Of a stretch of DNA of 64,000 nt, positions 11,221-22,553 are shown piece after piece (positions within the stretch are counted from its first letter, which is position 1; every line of letters begins with the position of its first letter). This DNA comes from Balaenoptera acutorostrata (taxonomy: Eukaryota > Chordata > Mammalia > Artiodactyla > Balaenopteridae). The notes below the pieces were generated by a model, which had not been told where the DNA came from, did no database searches, and worked only from the letters and a program-made list of their open reading frames with translations. A program made the translations under genes and the position numbers. The stretch is taken from positions 54,384,153-54,448,152 of the forward strand of contig NC_080081.1 of the NCBI RefSeq assembly GCF_949987535.1, given 5' to 3'.

Positions 11221-11382
11221 TCATGGTTCAGGTGGCATGCCAATCATATATCTGGTTCTGTAGTTTCTCTCAAATTCTGCTATGATTTGTTTCCACGTGG
11301 ATTTGTCCATAACCTTACTGTAGTTCAGCAATGTATCTGTCCCCATTGAGAACTGATTTGTACAAAGGTCTTTGGTTTCCTG
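11221..11382 (-). CDS. Candidate terminal coding exon, unrecognised
   Basis: On the minus strand a plausible splice acceptor, 'ttctctttactgacag' ending at 11383, is followed by 53 sense codons and a TGA stop (11221-11223). The peptide is hydrophilic and mixed, beginning QETKDLCTNQFSMG, with STWKQIIAEFERNYRTRY in the middle and a MIGMPPEP end. It has no low complexity and lies outside any repeat I recognise. The phase at the acceptor is zero. I do not recognise the protein, see no transmembrane or catalytic motif, and found no partner exon upstream (higher coordinates). An open run of this length can occur by chance, so the case rests on acceptor plus protein-like composition. Alternatives are a decayed exon or coincidence. 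Confidence 0.3.
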   Translation of the reverse strand, partial: QETKDLCTNQFSMGTDTLLNYSKVMDKSTWKQIIAEFERNYRTRYMIGMPPEP

Positions 11383-12849
11383 CTGTCAGTAAAGAGAACA
11401 TACAAGCTCCAAGAATGATTAAGGTAAAGGCTTAGGTAAGTTTCTTACTTTAGAAAAATATCAAAACTCTTCTGAGATTGTGCTTCCTGAAATCTCACAA
11501 CTTGGACTATCTAACTCAATTGTTAATAATTAGAACATTTGCAAAGTTTCCAATTTAGTTGAGGTTAAATTGAAACCTCTGACTCCCAAGATAAGAATAT
11601 GGGCTCACCTTTCCATGACTACGCTTCCTGAATTTCTTGGACATTTTTGTTTTACTTTCTGTTTACTTGGATACAGAATTTTATTTTAAGAAACCAAACT
11701 TTTCCATTAAGCATTTCTTGATTTAGTTTTGTTTTGAGCCTAAGTAGCCTTCATCGTGGAGTATATAGACTTCCACTCTTATTTCAAAGCCCAACCAAGA
11801 GTGTTGGAAAGTACTATCTTGAGGATTTAGTAATGAAAGCAAATCCTTGAAAGCTTCAGCCCCATTCATTAGCATAAATCCAAACCACCTGCAAGTAGCT
11901 GCAGGGCCAACTCTAAGCTGGCTCCCTTTCTAGTCAATATCTAAATAAGAAGGAGGTCTGTACCTACAGAATTTGAATTATTACAGTAGGGAACTGAGTT
12001 CAAGCCATAAATAAAATAAATAGCTTGCTCCCCATAAAGTTAATCTTAGGTAGGAAATCAATTTCTCTCTCTGCAGAAAACGACCAGTCTTCCACCACCT
12101 GGAAGGTTTGTTTGGAACAATGCCAGTCACCTAATGGGTGCTCGATAAATACATCTTGGATTATGCCAGTCAAATCCATTACAGTTTTTTCAGGACAAGT
12201 CAATGTATCATCATGACATTTGACGTTGTCCTCTTGGGGTCTTTCCTGCTTCTATAGAGCAAAGATTGTATCCTTAATTATTCTAAACTTTGGCTTTAGT
12301 GCTTTCTTCTGACTTGGCAGTTCATCTCAAAAATTCTTTCAATAAAAGAGGTCTTGCTTAGCAGATCTTTTATAACTGGACAGGGAGACACATCTGACCA
12401 AAAGAATTAGGTGCTGTCTTTACAGCAGGTCAGAGACCCAAAGTAAATATATTTTTATTGTCCTTCCTTATAGTCCTGTGAGTTTCTGATTTAAAATCTA
12501 GAGGTAAAGTTAATGTTCTACAAAAAACTTTTTCTGAATGGGCCCTTCAGCAGTCCAGTCACAATCACCCTGTACAGAGGTTCTGGTTTTGTGTTTTAAG
12601 AGATATCCATTCCAAAAAAAAAGACAAATAAGGAAATAATTTCTCCTTTTAACATCATATCTTGTTCTCTCTTTGTAACTGAATTTACCTAACTCAGAAA
12701 TCTAAAATCTGTTGAAGCAATAATATAAAAATTTTCCCATTTTTAATTTCTATAACTAGTAACGTTTAATCCCTGTCTTCTTATCCATCATTCACAATTT
12801 TTATATTCCTTTTCTCACCCCTGACCTCACGAGTCCAGCAGTATCGTGT
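11383..12849. other. Unassigned, with an L2/MIR-like tail
   Basis: The 12100-12165 part (caatgccagtcacctaatgg, then 'gtgctcgataaatac') looks like an L2 or MIR 3' end on the plus strand. The overlapping 63- and 67-codon frames at 12000-12216 come from that. The rest is AT-rich and unassigned. Confidence 0.4.
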
Positions 12850-13686
12850 TGTTACCAAGTCCAGACTCATACTGCTCACCACACAGACAGGCCAATAAAT
12901 CAAGAGACAAGTTGTTGGGGCAAGGAATGGTGACTTTATTCAGAAAACCAGGAGACCAAGAAGATGGTGGACTAGTGTCTGAAGAACCATTTAATCTGAG
13001 TTAGAATTCAGGCTTCTTTTATATTAAAAGGGGAGGGGGGCTCCCTTGGTGGCACAGTGGTTAAGAATCCACCTGCCAATGCAGAGGACACAAGTTTGAG
13101 CCCTGGTCCGGGAAGATCCCATATGCTGTGGAGCAACTAAGCCCATGCACCACAACTACTGAGCCTGTGCTCTAGAGACCACGAGCCACAACTACTGAAG
13201 CCCACGCGCCAAGAGCCCGTGCTGTGCAACAAAGGGAAGCCACCGCAATGAGAAGCCCAAACACACAACAAAGAGTAGCCCCCACTCACTGCAACTAGAG
13301 AAAGCCCACGCACAGCAGCAAAGACCCAACACAGACAAAAATAAATTAATTAATTTTTTTTTAAATGAGGGGAGGGGATGTGGTTGGTTGTTGCAAACTT
13401 CTTGGTGTCTGAATGCTTTGTCCTTTTAGCTGTCCACATAAGTCAAGTCATGAAGTTCCTGTGAGCCTTCAACAAGACAAATATTATTCTCTCTTCTGCA
13501 AATATTTATCTCTATATGAATGGAAAAGTATTATATCTTTAAAGGGCAGAGCCTTGGGAATGGGCTATCCTGTATATTTCAGACTATAGGCAACATTCTT
13601 AACTTGTAACAAAAGCAATAGAACACAAAGGTTAAAGTAAAAGAAACAGATCCAATATGGAGTCAGATTTGTTCTTCTCTATTACA
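12850..13686 (-). mobile_element. Solo LTR A, ERV1-like
   Basis: Boundaries are set by a 5'-TG...CA-3' structure and 4-bp target duplications, gtgt, at 12846-12849 and 13687-13690. Read on the minus strand it begins 'tgtaatagagaagaac', carries 'aaatctgactccatattgg' and 'agaagtttgcaacaacc', and has a polyadenylation signal in 'ctgaataaagtcacc' near its end. No internal retroviral genes are present, so it is a solo LTR left by recombination. The 4-bp duplication suits class I (gammaretrovirus-like) insertions. It is a relative of LTR B at 50460-51276. A CHR SINE (13039-13367) interrupts it. Without the SINE it is about 500 bp. Confidence 0.85.
13029..13377 (+). mobile_element. CHR-type SINE with 10-bp TSD
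   Basis: The SINE body (13039-13367) has the tRNA-derived head 'ctcccttggtggcacagtgg', then 'ccacctgccaatgcagagg' and the repeated 'caactactgagcc' modules, ending in 'aaataaattaattaat'. Flanking 10-bp duplications aggggagggg lie at 13029-13038 and 13368-13377. Its box B is decayed (caagtttgagccc), so polymerase III activity is unlikely. It sits inside solo LTR A and is therefore younger than it. Confidence 0.9.
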
Positions 13687-13762
13687 GTGTTAAGGTTATA
13701 CGTAAGGGTTTTGAATACGTTGAGGCCATGGGTCAGGTTTTATGAGTGGTGCTTTACACATA

Positions 13763-13815
13763 CATTCTCATTCTCTCTCTTTTTCTCTCTGTCTCTTACT
13801 CTCTCATTCTCTCGT
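13763..13815 (+). repeat. CT-rich simple repeat
   Basis: Imperfect (TCTC)n with T interruptions. It produces the two overlapping serine/leucine-rich open frames in this area, which are not genes. Confidence 0.8.
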
Positions 13816-13989
13816 TCAATTTTGGTTTACAAATGTTTTCAGTAATTATCCCATTTTCTCCCTGGAAGAACTTCATGATTCATCATCTTTACCTCCATTT
13901 TAAAGATAAAAAAACTAAAATTTATGGGCTTATCTAAGGTAATGTAGCATCCATTCATTCATTTGGTACACTGAACTGAGATGAAAGTA

Positions 13990-14520
13990 TAATCTTTCTT
14001 CTGCTTAAAATTCTTCAGTGTGTTCTAGTTGCTCTTAGAACAAAGTCCAGAATCCTAAACTTGGATCACATGGTCATGTCTAACCAGACCCGTATTCATC
14101 TCCCACCCTGCCTCATCTCAGTCTCCCTCTCACTTCCCCTCTAGTCCCAGCACAGCTGTCAGTCCCTCAGAATTTCAAGTCTCTCCCACACGTGGCACTT
14201 TGCATATGTGGTTCTCTCTTCCTGGGTCACTCTTTTCCATCTCCCAACAGATGCTTCTCATCCTTGATTTTCAACTTAAATTTTACTTTGTCTGTGAAGC
14301 TTTCTGGGATCCCTCAGATTATGGGGGTCCCAGTCACACATTTTCTCATAGCACCCAGCTTTTCTTCTCATACACTGATCAAAATTGTTATCTAACAATT
14401 ATTTGCTTAATTACAAGCTCCCCAAAGGCAGACACTGTTTAGAATGCTTTACACAAATTTGGTTATCAATGAATATATATGAATAGGTATGAATGAATAT
14501 GTATGAAATGAATAAAATGC
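13990..14520 (+). repeat. L2 LINE 3' portion
   Basis: One of the better preserved L2 copies: 'agaacaaagtccagaatcct', 'cacgtggcactttgcatatg', 'ttcctgggtcactcttttcc', 'tttctgggatccctcag', 'attacaagctccccaaagg' and a tail with 'gaatgaatatgtatgaaatg'. Remnant reverse-transcriptase coding is not intact. The 67- and 80-codon frames in it are accidental. Confidence 0.75.
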
Positions 14521-14815
14521 ATAAAAAGAAAGCTATGCCTACTAAAGCCATAATCCTCTTATAATATGTTTTGATAACTTAAAAATATCATTAAAAATTA
14601 CTGACCCCATTATTTCCATTTGAATTTGCTAATTTTGCTCTCACTCATTTATTTTTCATGTGTACTAGCCATGGATGAAATATATGTTGATGAGCATATA
14701 TATTGACCTAACCGTTTCCAATCATTTTTTCTCTTAACTGCTGTTTTTTATTTGTAAACATCTTTATAGATTATTTAAGAAAATATAATAATAAGTTTTA
14801 CTTGTATACATTACA
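14521..14815. other. Unassigned AT-rich sequence
   Basis: No recognised repeat or frame. Confidence 0.4.
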
Positions 14816-14960
14816 CACCAAACATACACTAATAATAATACTATTATTATCGCAGTTTTACAGATGCACAAACTAAAGTTTAGACTTACCCAAAGAAAGA
14901 CAAACGTGAGATCTGGGTAGTTTCAGCTCCAAAGCCTGTGCTCTTAATCACTCATGTTAC
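14816..14960 (-). repeat. MIR SINE fragment
   Basis: Reverse MIR: 'actattattatcgcag', then 'ttttacagatgcacaaact', 'agacttacccaaagaaag' and 'aaagcctgtgctcttaatc'. Diverged. Confidence 0.65.
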
Positions 14961-15229
14961 ATTAGTTTCCCCAATATTCCCCAAACATTCAATTATCCAT
15001 TATCAAATTTCCTCAATATACAATCTCAGAAAAGTGCAAATATACCCCTAAAAAGTTTAATAAATGTACCTTCATGCTTGCTTATAATGTTATTTATAAT
15101 CATCATTATAGTATAATTAGTTAGACTACTTTTCAGTCTGTGCTGAAGACTCATGGCAATATTAGTGAATAAATATTGTGTTACAATTATACTTCATTAA
15201 AATTATTAATATTATCATCAGTGGATAAA
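14961..15229. other. Unassigned AT-rich sequence
   Basis: Nothing recognised before the target duplication of the large L1 nest. Confidence 0.4.
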
Positions 15230-15789
15230 TGATTTTTCTCTTTAATTTTCTTTCCTTGAGCAAGGGAATTTATTTTTTTCTTCCAGTTTTATTGAGAATA
15301 ATTGACACATAGTACAGTAAATTTGAGGTGTACAGCATAATGATTTGATTTACATACATCCTTAAGTGATTATCACAATAAGTTTAGTGGACATCCATCA
15401 TCTAATATAGATACAAAATTAAGGAAATAGAAAAAATTTTTTCTTGTAATGAGAACTCAGGATTTACTCTCTTAACAACCTTCATATATAACATACAACA
15501 CTGTTAATTACGTTTATCATATAGTACATTACATCCCTAGTCCTTATCTTATAACTGGAAGTTTGTACCTTTTGACTGCCTTCATCCAATTCCCCCTCTT
15601 ACCACGTCCACCTCTGGCAACCACAAATCTGGTCTCTTTTTCTTTCAGTTTGTTTATTTGTTTCTTTTTGAAGTATGAATGACCTACAATACTATGTTAG
15701 TTCCTGTTACACAACATAGTGATTTGATATTTCTATACATTTCAAACTGATCACCAGGATAAGTCTAGGTACCCATTATCAGGTATATC

Positions 15790-18513
15790 ATTGGCAAATA
15801 TCTTCTCCCATTCAGTAGGTGCACTTTTAATCTTATTGATAGTTTCCTTCACTGTGCAAAAGTTTTTTAGTTTGATGTAGTCCCATTTGTTTATTTTTGC
15901 TTTTGTTTACCTTGCCTGAGGAGACATATTCAAAAAAAATTACAAAAATTGATGTCAAAGAATGTACTGCCTATATTTTCTTCTAGAAATTTTATGGTTT
16001 CAGTTGTTACATTTAAGGGTGTAATCCATTTTGAATTTTTTTGTGCATGAGAGAGTAGTCAAATTTTATTCTTGTGCATGTAGTTGTCCAGTTTTCCCAG
16101 CATCATTTATTGAAGAGGCTGTCTTTTCCCCATTATATATTCTTGCCTGGTTTGTCATAGTTTAATTGCCCATATAAGTGTGGGTTCATTTCTGGGATCT
16201 CTATTCTGTTCTGCTGATCTATATGTCTCTCTTTGTCTATGTGTGTCTTTGTGTCAGTGCCATAGTGTTTTGATGACTGTAGCTTAAAATCAGGGAATGT
16301 GATAACTCCAACATTGCTCTTATTTCTCAAGATTGTTTTGGCTATTTTGGTTCTTTTGTGTTTCCATACAAATTTTAGAATTATTCGTTCTAGTTCTGTA
16401 AAGAATGCTATTGGTATTTTGAAAAGGACTGCACTGAATCTGCAGATTATCTTGGGCTGTGTGGTCACTTCAACAATATTAATTCTCCAAATCCATGAAC
16501 ATAGAATATATTTTCATCTATTTGTGTTGTCTTCAATTTTTTTCATCAGTGTCATATAGTTTTCCAAGTACAGTTCTTTTACTTCCTTTAGTCAGATTTA
16601 TTCCTAGGTATTTTACTCTTCTTTGATGTGATTGTAACTAGGATTGTCTTCTTAATTCTCTTTCTGATAGTGCATTATTAGTGTATAGAATCACAACATA
16701 TTCCTGTATATTAATTTTGTATCCTGCAACTTTACTGAATGCATTCATTAGTTCTAATAGTTTTTTGGTGGTGTCCTTAGGATTTTCTATATATGGTATT
16801 TTGTCATCTGTAAACAGTGACAGTTTTACTTCTTCTTCTCCAATTTGGAGTCCTTTTCTTTCTTTTTCTTGTCTCAGTGCTGTGACTAAGACTCCCAATA
16901 CTATGTTGAGTAAAAGTGGCAAGAGTAGGCATCCTTGTCTTTTTGGTTCCTGATTTGGGAGTAAATGATTTCAGTTTTTCACCATTGCATATGGTGTTGG
17001 CTGTGGGTTTGTCATATATAGCCTTTACTATGTTGAGGTATGTTCCCTCCAGACACACTTTGTTGAGAGTTTTTTATCATAAATGGAGGTTGAATTTTGT
17101 CAAAAGATTTTTCTCCATCTACTGTGATAATCATATAATTCTTATTCTTCAGTTTGTTAATATGGTGTATCACATTGATTAATTTGTGGACATTAAACCA
17201 TTCTTGCATCCCTGGGATGAGTCTCACTGGTATGATCCTTTTAATGTATTGTATGGTCCTTTGAATGTATTATTGGATTGTTTCCTAATATTTTGTTTAG
17301 AATTTTTGCATCTATGTTCATCAGTGATATTGGCCTAAAATTTTTTTGTGTGTGATATCTTTGCCTGGTTTTGATATCAGGGTGATGCTGGATTCATAGA
17401 ATGAGTTGGGAAGTATTCCTTCTTCTAAATTTTTTGGGAATGGTTTGAGAAGGGTAATTGTTACTCTCCTCTGAATATTTGGTCGAATTCGCCTGTTAAG
17501 CCATTTGGTCCTGGACTATTGTTTGTTGGGAGTTTTCTATATTACTGTTTCAATTTCATTACTGATAATTGGTCTTTTCATATTTTCTATCTCTTCCTGG
17601 TTCTGTATTGGGAGATTGTACATTTCTAAGAATTTGTCTATTTCTTCTACGTTGTCCATTTTATTGTTGTATAATTGTTCATAGTAAGCTCTTTGCATTT
17701 CTGTGGTGTCAGTTGTAACTTATTTTTCATTTCTGATTTTTATTTGGATCTTCTCTTTTTTCTCGAGGAGTCTGGCTAAAGGTTTATCAATTTTGTTTAT
17801 CTTTTCAAAGAATCATCTCCGTTTCACTGTTTTCTTTTTTTTTTTATCTCTATTTTATTAATTTCTGCTCTTGTCTTATGATTTCTTTCCTTCTACTAAC
17901 TTTGGGCTTTGTTTGTTCTTCTTTTTCTAGTTCCTTTAGGTATAATGTTGGATAGTTTATCTGAGATTTTTCTTGTTTCCAGAAGTAGATTTGTATCACT
18001 ATAAACTTTCCTCTTAGAACTGCTTTTGCTGCATTCCATAAATTCTGAATCATTGTGTTTTCATTTTCATTTGTCTCCATGTATTTTTGGATTTCTTATT
18101 TGATTTCCTCTGTGATCGATCCATTAGTCCTTTAGTAGCATATTGTTTAGCCTCCATGTGTTTGTGATTTCTACAGTTTTTTTTTTTTTATATATATATA
18201 GTTTATTTTTAGTCCCATACTGTATTGGTCAAAAAAAGACGCTTAATGTGATTTCAATTTTCTTAAATTTACTGAAGTTTGTTTTGTAGCCTAGCACGTG
18301 ATCTATCCTGGAGAATGTCCCATTTGCACTTGAAAAGAATGTGCATTCTTCTGGTTTTGAATGAAATATTCCACGTATAACTATTAAGTCCATTGGGTCT
18401 AATGTGTCCTTTAAGGCCAGTGTTTCCTTATTGATATTCTGTCTGAATGATCTCTCCATTGATGTAAGTGGGGTGTTAAAGTCCCCTACTATTATTATGT
18501 TACTATTATTTTC
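15790..18513 (-). pseudogene. Old L1 ORF2, 3' part (RT and C-terminal)
   Basis: The C-terminal two thirds of an L1 endonuclease/reverse-transcriptase. Identifiable pieces in reverse frames include KVAGYKINIQEYVV (16638-16922), the region where functional copies carry the catalytic FADD, here reading LFTDD, and [13 protein letters not shown] (17012-17227). The FADD-to-FTDD change, stops and frameshifts make it inactive. The coding region continues at 24838 on the far side of the younger L1. Confidence 0.8.
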
Positions 18514-18520
18514 TCCTTTA

Positions 18521-18750
18521 TTTTTTTTAATATTTTTATTTATTTATTTATTTTTTCTTATTAGTCATCCATTTTATACCCATCAGTGTATACATGTCAA
18601 TCCCAATCTCCCAATTCATCACACCACAACCCCCACCCCCCGCCACTTTCACCCATTGGTGTCTATACGTTTTTTCTCTACTTCTGTGTCTCAATTTCTG
18701 CTCTGCACACCGGTTCATCTGTACCATTTTCTAGCTTCCACATACATGCA
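18521..18750 (-). other. 3' UTR of younger L1
   Basis: From the ORF2 stop at 18751-18753 to the tail at 18521. It contains 'cattttatacccatcagtg' and 'cacaacccccaccccccg' (reversed). This 3' UTR type differs from that of the L1 at 56.9 kb and of the insert at 6.4 kb. Confidence 0.75.
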
Positions 18751-21700
18751 TTATATACAATATTTGTTTTTCTCTTTCTGACTTACTTTGCTCTGTATGA
18801 TAGTCTCTAGATGCATCCATGTCTTTAAAAATGACCCAATTTCATTCCTTTTTATGGCTGAGTAATATTCCATTGTATATATTTACCACATCTTCTTTAT
18901 CCTTTCATCTGTTGATGGGCATTTAGGTTGCTTCCATGACCTGGCTGTTGTAAATAGTGCTGCAGTGAATATTGGGGTGCATGTGTCTCTTTGAATTATG
19001 GTTTTCTCTGGGTATATGCCCAGTAGTCTGATTGCTGAGTCATATGGTAATTCTATTTTTAGTTCTTTAAGGAACCTCCATACTGTTTTCCATAGTGGTT
19101 GTATCCATTTACATTCCCACCAACAGTGCAAGAGGGTTCCCTTTTCTCCACACCCTCTCCAGCATTTGCTGTTTGTAGATTTCCTGATGATGCTCATTCT
19201 ATCTGGTGTGAGGTGATACCTCATGGTATTTTTGATTTACATTTCTCTAATAATGAGTGATGTTGAGCAGTTTTTCATGTGTGTCTTGGCCATCTGTATG
19301 TCTTCTTTGGAGAAATGTCTATTTAGGACTTCTGCCCATTTTTGGATCGGGTTGTTTGTTTTTTTAATATTGAGCTGCATGAGCTGTTTGTATATTTTGG
19401 AGATTAATCATTTGCTTCATTTGCAAATATTTTCTCCCATTCTAAGGGTTAACTTTTCATCTTGTTTATGGTTTCTTTGCTGTGCAAAAGCTTTTAGGTT
19501 TCATTAGGTCCCATTTTTTTATTTTTGTTTTTATTTCCATTACTCTAAGAGGTTGATTAAAAGTGATCTTGCTGTGATTTAGGTCAAAGAGTGTTCTTCC
19601 TATGTTTTCCTCGAAGAGTTTCATAGTGCCTGGTCTTACATTTAGGTCTCTAATCCATTTTTAGTATATTTTTGTGTATGGTGTTAGGAAGTGTTCTAAT
19701 TTCATTCTTTTACATGGAGCTGTCCCATTTTCCCAGCACCACTTATTGAAGAGACTGTCTTTTCTCCATTGTATATCCTTGCCTCCTTTGTCATAGATTA
19801 ATTGACCACAGGTGCATGGGTTTATCTCTGGGCTTTCAATCCTGTTCCATTGATCAATATTTCTGTTTTGGAGCCAGTACCATATTGTCTTGATGACTGT
19901 AGCTTTGTAGTATAGTCTGAAGTCAGAGAGTCTGATTCCTCCAGATCTGTTTTATTCACTCAAGACTGTTTTGGCTATTCTTTTGTGCCTCCATACAAAT
20001 TTTAAGATTTTTTTGTTCTACTTCTTTAAAGAATGCCATTAGTAATTTGATAGGGATTGCATTGAATCTGTAGATTGCTTTGGATAGTATAGTCATTTTC
20101 ACAATATTGATTCTTCCAATCCAAGAACATGGTATATCTCTCCATCTGTTGGTATCATCTTTAATTTCTTTCAACAGTGTCTTATACTTGTCTGAATACA
20201 GGTCTTTTGTCTGCCTAGGTAGGTTTATTCCTAGATATTTTATTCCTTTTGTTACAATGGCAAATGGGAGTGTTTCCTTAATTTCTCTTTCAGATTTTTC
20301 ATCATTAGTGTATAGGAATGCAAGAGATTTCTGTGCATTAATTTTGTATACTGCAACTTTACCAAATTCATTGATTACCTCTAGTAGTTTTCTAGTGGCA
20401 TCTTTAGGATTCTCTATGTATAGTATCATGTCATCTGCAAACAGTGACAATTTTACTTCTTCTTTTCCAATTTGGATTCCTTTTATTTATTTTTCTCCTC
20501 TGATGGCTGTGGCTAGGACTTCCAAAGCTATGTTGAAAAATAGTGGTGAGAGTGGACATCCTTGTCTTGTTCCTGATCTTAGAGGAAATGTTTTCCGTTT
20601 TTCACCATTGAGAATGATGTTTGCTGTAGGTTTGTCATATATGGCCTTTATTATGTTGAAGTAGGTTCCCTCTAGGCCCACTTTCTGGAGAGTTTTTATC
20701 ATAAATCGGTGTTGAATTTTGTCAAAAGTTTTTCTGCATCTATTGAGATGATCATATGGTTTTTATTCTTCAATTTGTTAATATTATGTATCATGTTGTT
20801 TGATTTGCATTTATTGAAAAATCCTTGCATCTCTGGGATAAATCCCCCTTGATGATGGTGTATGATCCTTTTAATGTGTTGTTGAATTCTGTTTGCAAGT
20901 ATTTTGTTGAGGATTTTTGCATCTATATTCATCATTGATATTGGCCTGTAATTTTTTTTTTTTTTTTTTTTTTTTTTTTGTAGTATCTTGTCTGGTTGGT
21001 ATCAGGGTGATGGTGGCCTCATAGAATGAGTTTGGGATATTTCCTTCCTCTGCAATTTTTTTGAAGAGTTTGAGAAGGATGGGTGTTAGCTCTTCTCTAA
21101 ATGTTTGATAGAATTTTCCTGTGAAGCCATCTGGTCCTGGACTTTTGTTTGTTGGAAGATTTTTAATCACAATTTCAATTTCATTACTTGTGATTGGTGT
21201 GTTCATATTTTCTATTGCTTCTGGGTTCAGTCTTGGAAAGTTATACCTTTCTAAGTATTTGTCCATTTCTTCCAGGTTGTCTATTTTATTGGCATAGAGT
21301 TGCTTGTAGTAGTCTCTTAGGATGCTTCGTATTCATGCCATGTCTGTTGTAACTTCTCCTTTTTCATTTCTAATTTTATTGATTTGAGTCCTCTCCCTCT
21401 TTTTCTTGATGAGTCTGGCTAGTGGTTTATCAATTTCGTTTATCTTCTCAAAGAACCAGCTTTCCTTTTTATTGATCTTTGCAACTGTTTTCTTTGTTTC
21501 TATTTCTTTTATTCCTGTTCTGATCTTTATGATTTCTTTCCTTTTCCTAACTTGGGGTTTTGTTTGTTCTTCTTTCTCTAGTTCCTTCAGGTGTAAATTT
21601 AGATTGTTTATTTGACATTTTTCTTGTTTCTTGAGGTAGGATTGTATTGCTATAAACTTCCCTCTTAGAACTGCTTTTGCTGCATCCTGTAGGTTTTGGA

Positions 21701-22549
21701 TCATCGTGTTTTCATTGTCATTTGTCTCTAGGTATTTTTGGATTTCCTCTCTAATTTCTTCAGTGATCTCTTGATTATTTAGTAACGTATTTTTTAGCCT
21801 CCATGTGTTTGTGTTTTTTTAAGGTTTTTTTCCCTGTAATTCATTTCTAATTTCATAGCTTTGTGGTCAGAAAAGATGCTGGAAATGATTTCAATTTTCT
21901 GAAATTTACTGAGGCTTGATTTGTGACCCTAAATGTGGTCTATCCTGGAGAATGTTCTGTGTGCACTTGAGAAGAAAGTGTAATCTGCTGTTTTTGGAAG
22001 GAATGTCCTATAAATATCAATTAAATCTATCTTGTCTATTGTGTCATTTAAAGCTTGTGTTTCCTTCTTAATTTTCTGTTTGGATGATCTGTCCATTGTT
22101 GTAAGTGAGGTGTTAAAGTCCCCCATTATTATTGTGTTACTGTCAATTTCCTCTTTTAGAGCTGTTAACAGTTGCCTTATATATTGAGGTGCTCCTATGT
22201 TGGGTGCGTATATATTTATAATTGTTATATCTTCTTCTTGGATTGATCCCTTGATCATTATGTAGTTTCCTTCCTTGTCTCGTGTAACATTCTTTATCTA
22301 AAAGTCTATTTTATCTGATATGAGTATTGCTACTCCCACTTTCTTTTGATTTCCATTTGCATAGAATATCTTTTTCCATCCCCTCACTTTCAGTCTGTAT
22401 GTGTCCCTGGGTCTGAAGGGGGTCTCTTGTAGAGAGCATATATATGTGTCTTATTTTTGTATCCATTCAGCAGGCCTGTGTCTTTTGGTTGGAGCATTTA
22501 ATCCATTCACGTTTAAGGTAATTATCGATATGTATGTTCCTATTACCAT
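18751..22549 (-). pseudogene. Younger L1 ORF2 (endonuclease/RT), inactivated
   Basis: About 3.8 kb from ATG at 22547-22549 to a TAA at 18751-18753, the normal ORF2 length. N-terminal endonuclease pieces include NIYAPNIGAPQYIRQ and GDFNTSLTTMDRSS (21929-22258). The reverse-transcriptase core has [33 protein letters not shown] (20487-20702) and [15 protein letters not shown] (near 20450), so the catalytic FADD is present. The C-terminal zinc-knuckle-like part with [18 protein letters not shown] is at 18883-19224. Several frameshifts, an early in-frame stop after the WIQK motif and an expanded A tract (T on this strand, 20950-20980) inactivate it. ORF2 starts 4 bp after the ORF1 stop. Confidence 0.85.
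20950..20980 (-). repeat. Expanded homopolymer inside L1 ORF2
   Basis: About 30 T on the plus strand (A in the coding strand) replaces the short A-rich lysine stretch found at this point in other copies; the L1 at 60.06-60.10 kb has only A6 and A7 runs split by other bases. It is a microsatellite born inside the coding region and shifts the frame. Confidence 0.85.
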
Positions 22550-22553
22550 TTTC

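Noticed and set aside
12055..12110. Strong plus-strand splice-acceptor-like sequence (tttctctctctgcag)
   Set aside because: The following open frame runs directly into an L2/MIR-type 3' tail, so no exon is supported.
13039..13367. tRNA-like head that could be called a tRNA gene
   Set aside because: It is the tRNA-derived head of a CHR SINE with a decayed box B, a long tRNA-unrelated body and an A-rich tail.
20080..20664. 194-codon plus-strand frame
   Set aside because: Antisense of L1 ORF2 in the nested copy. The L1 at 60300-60791 gives a similar antisense frame in the opposite orientation, confirming that it is a shadow.
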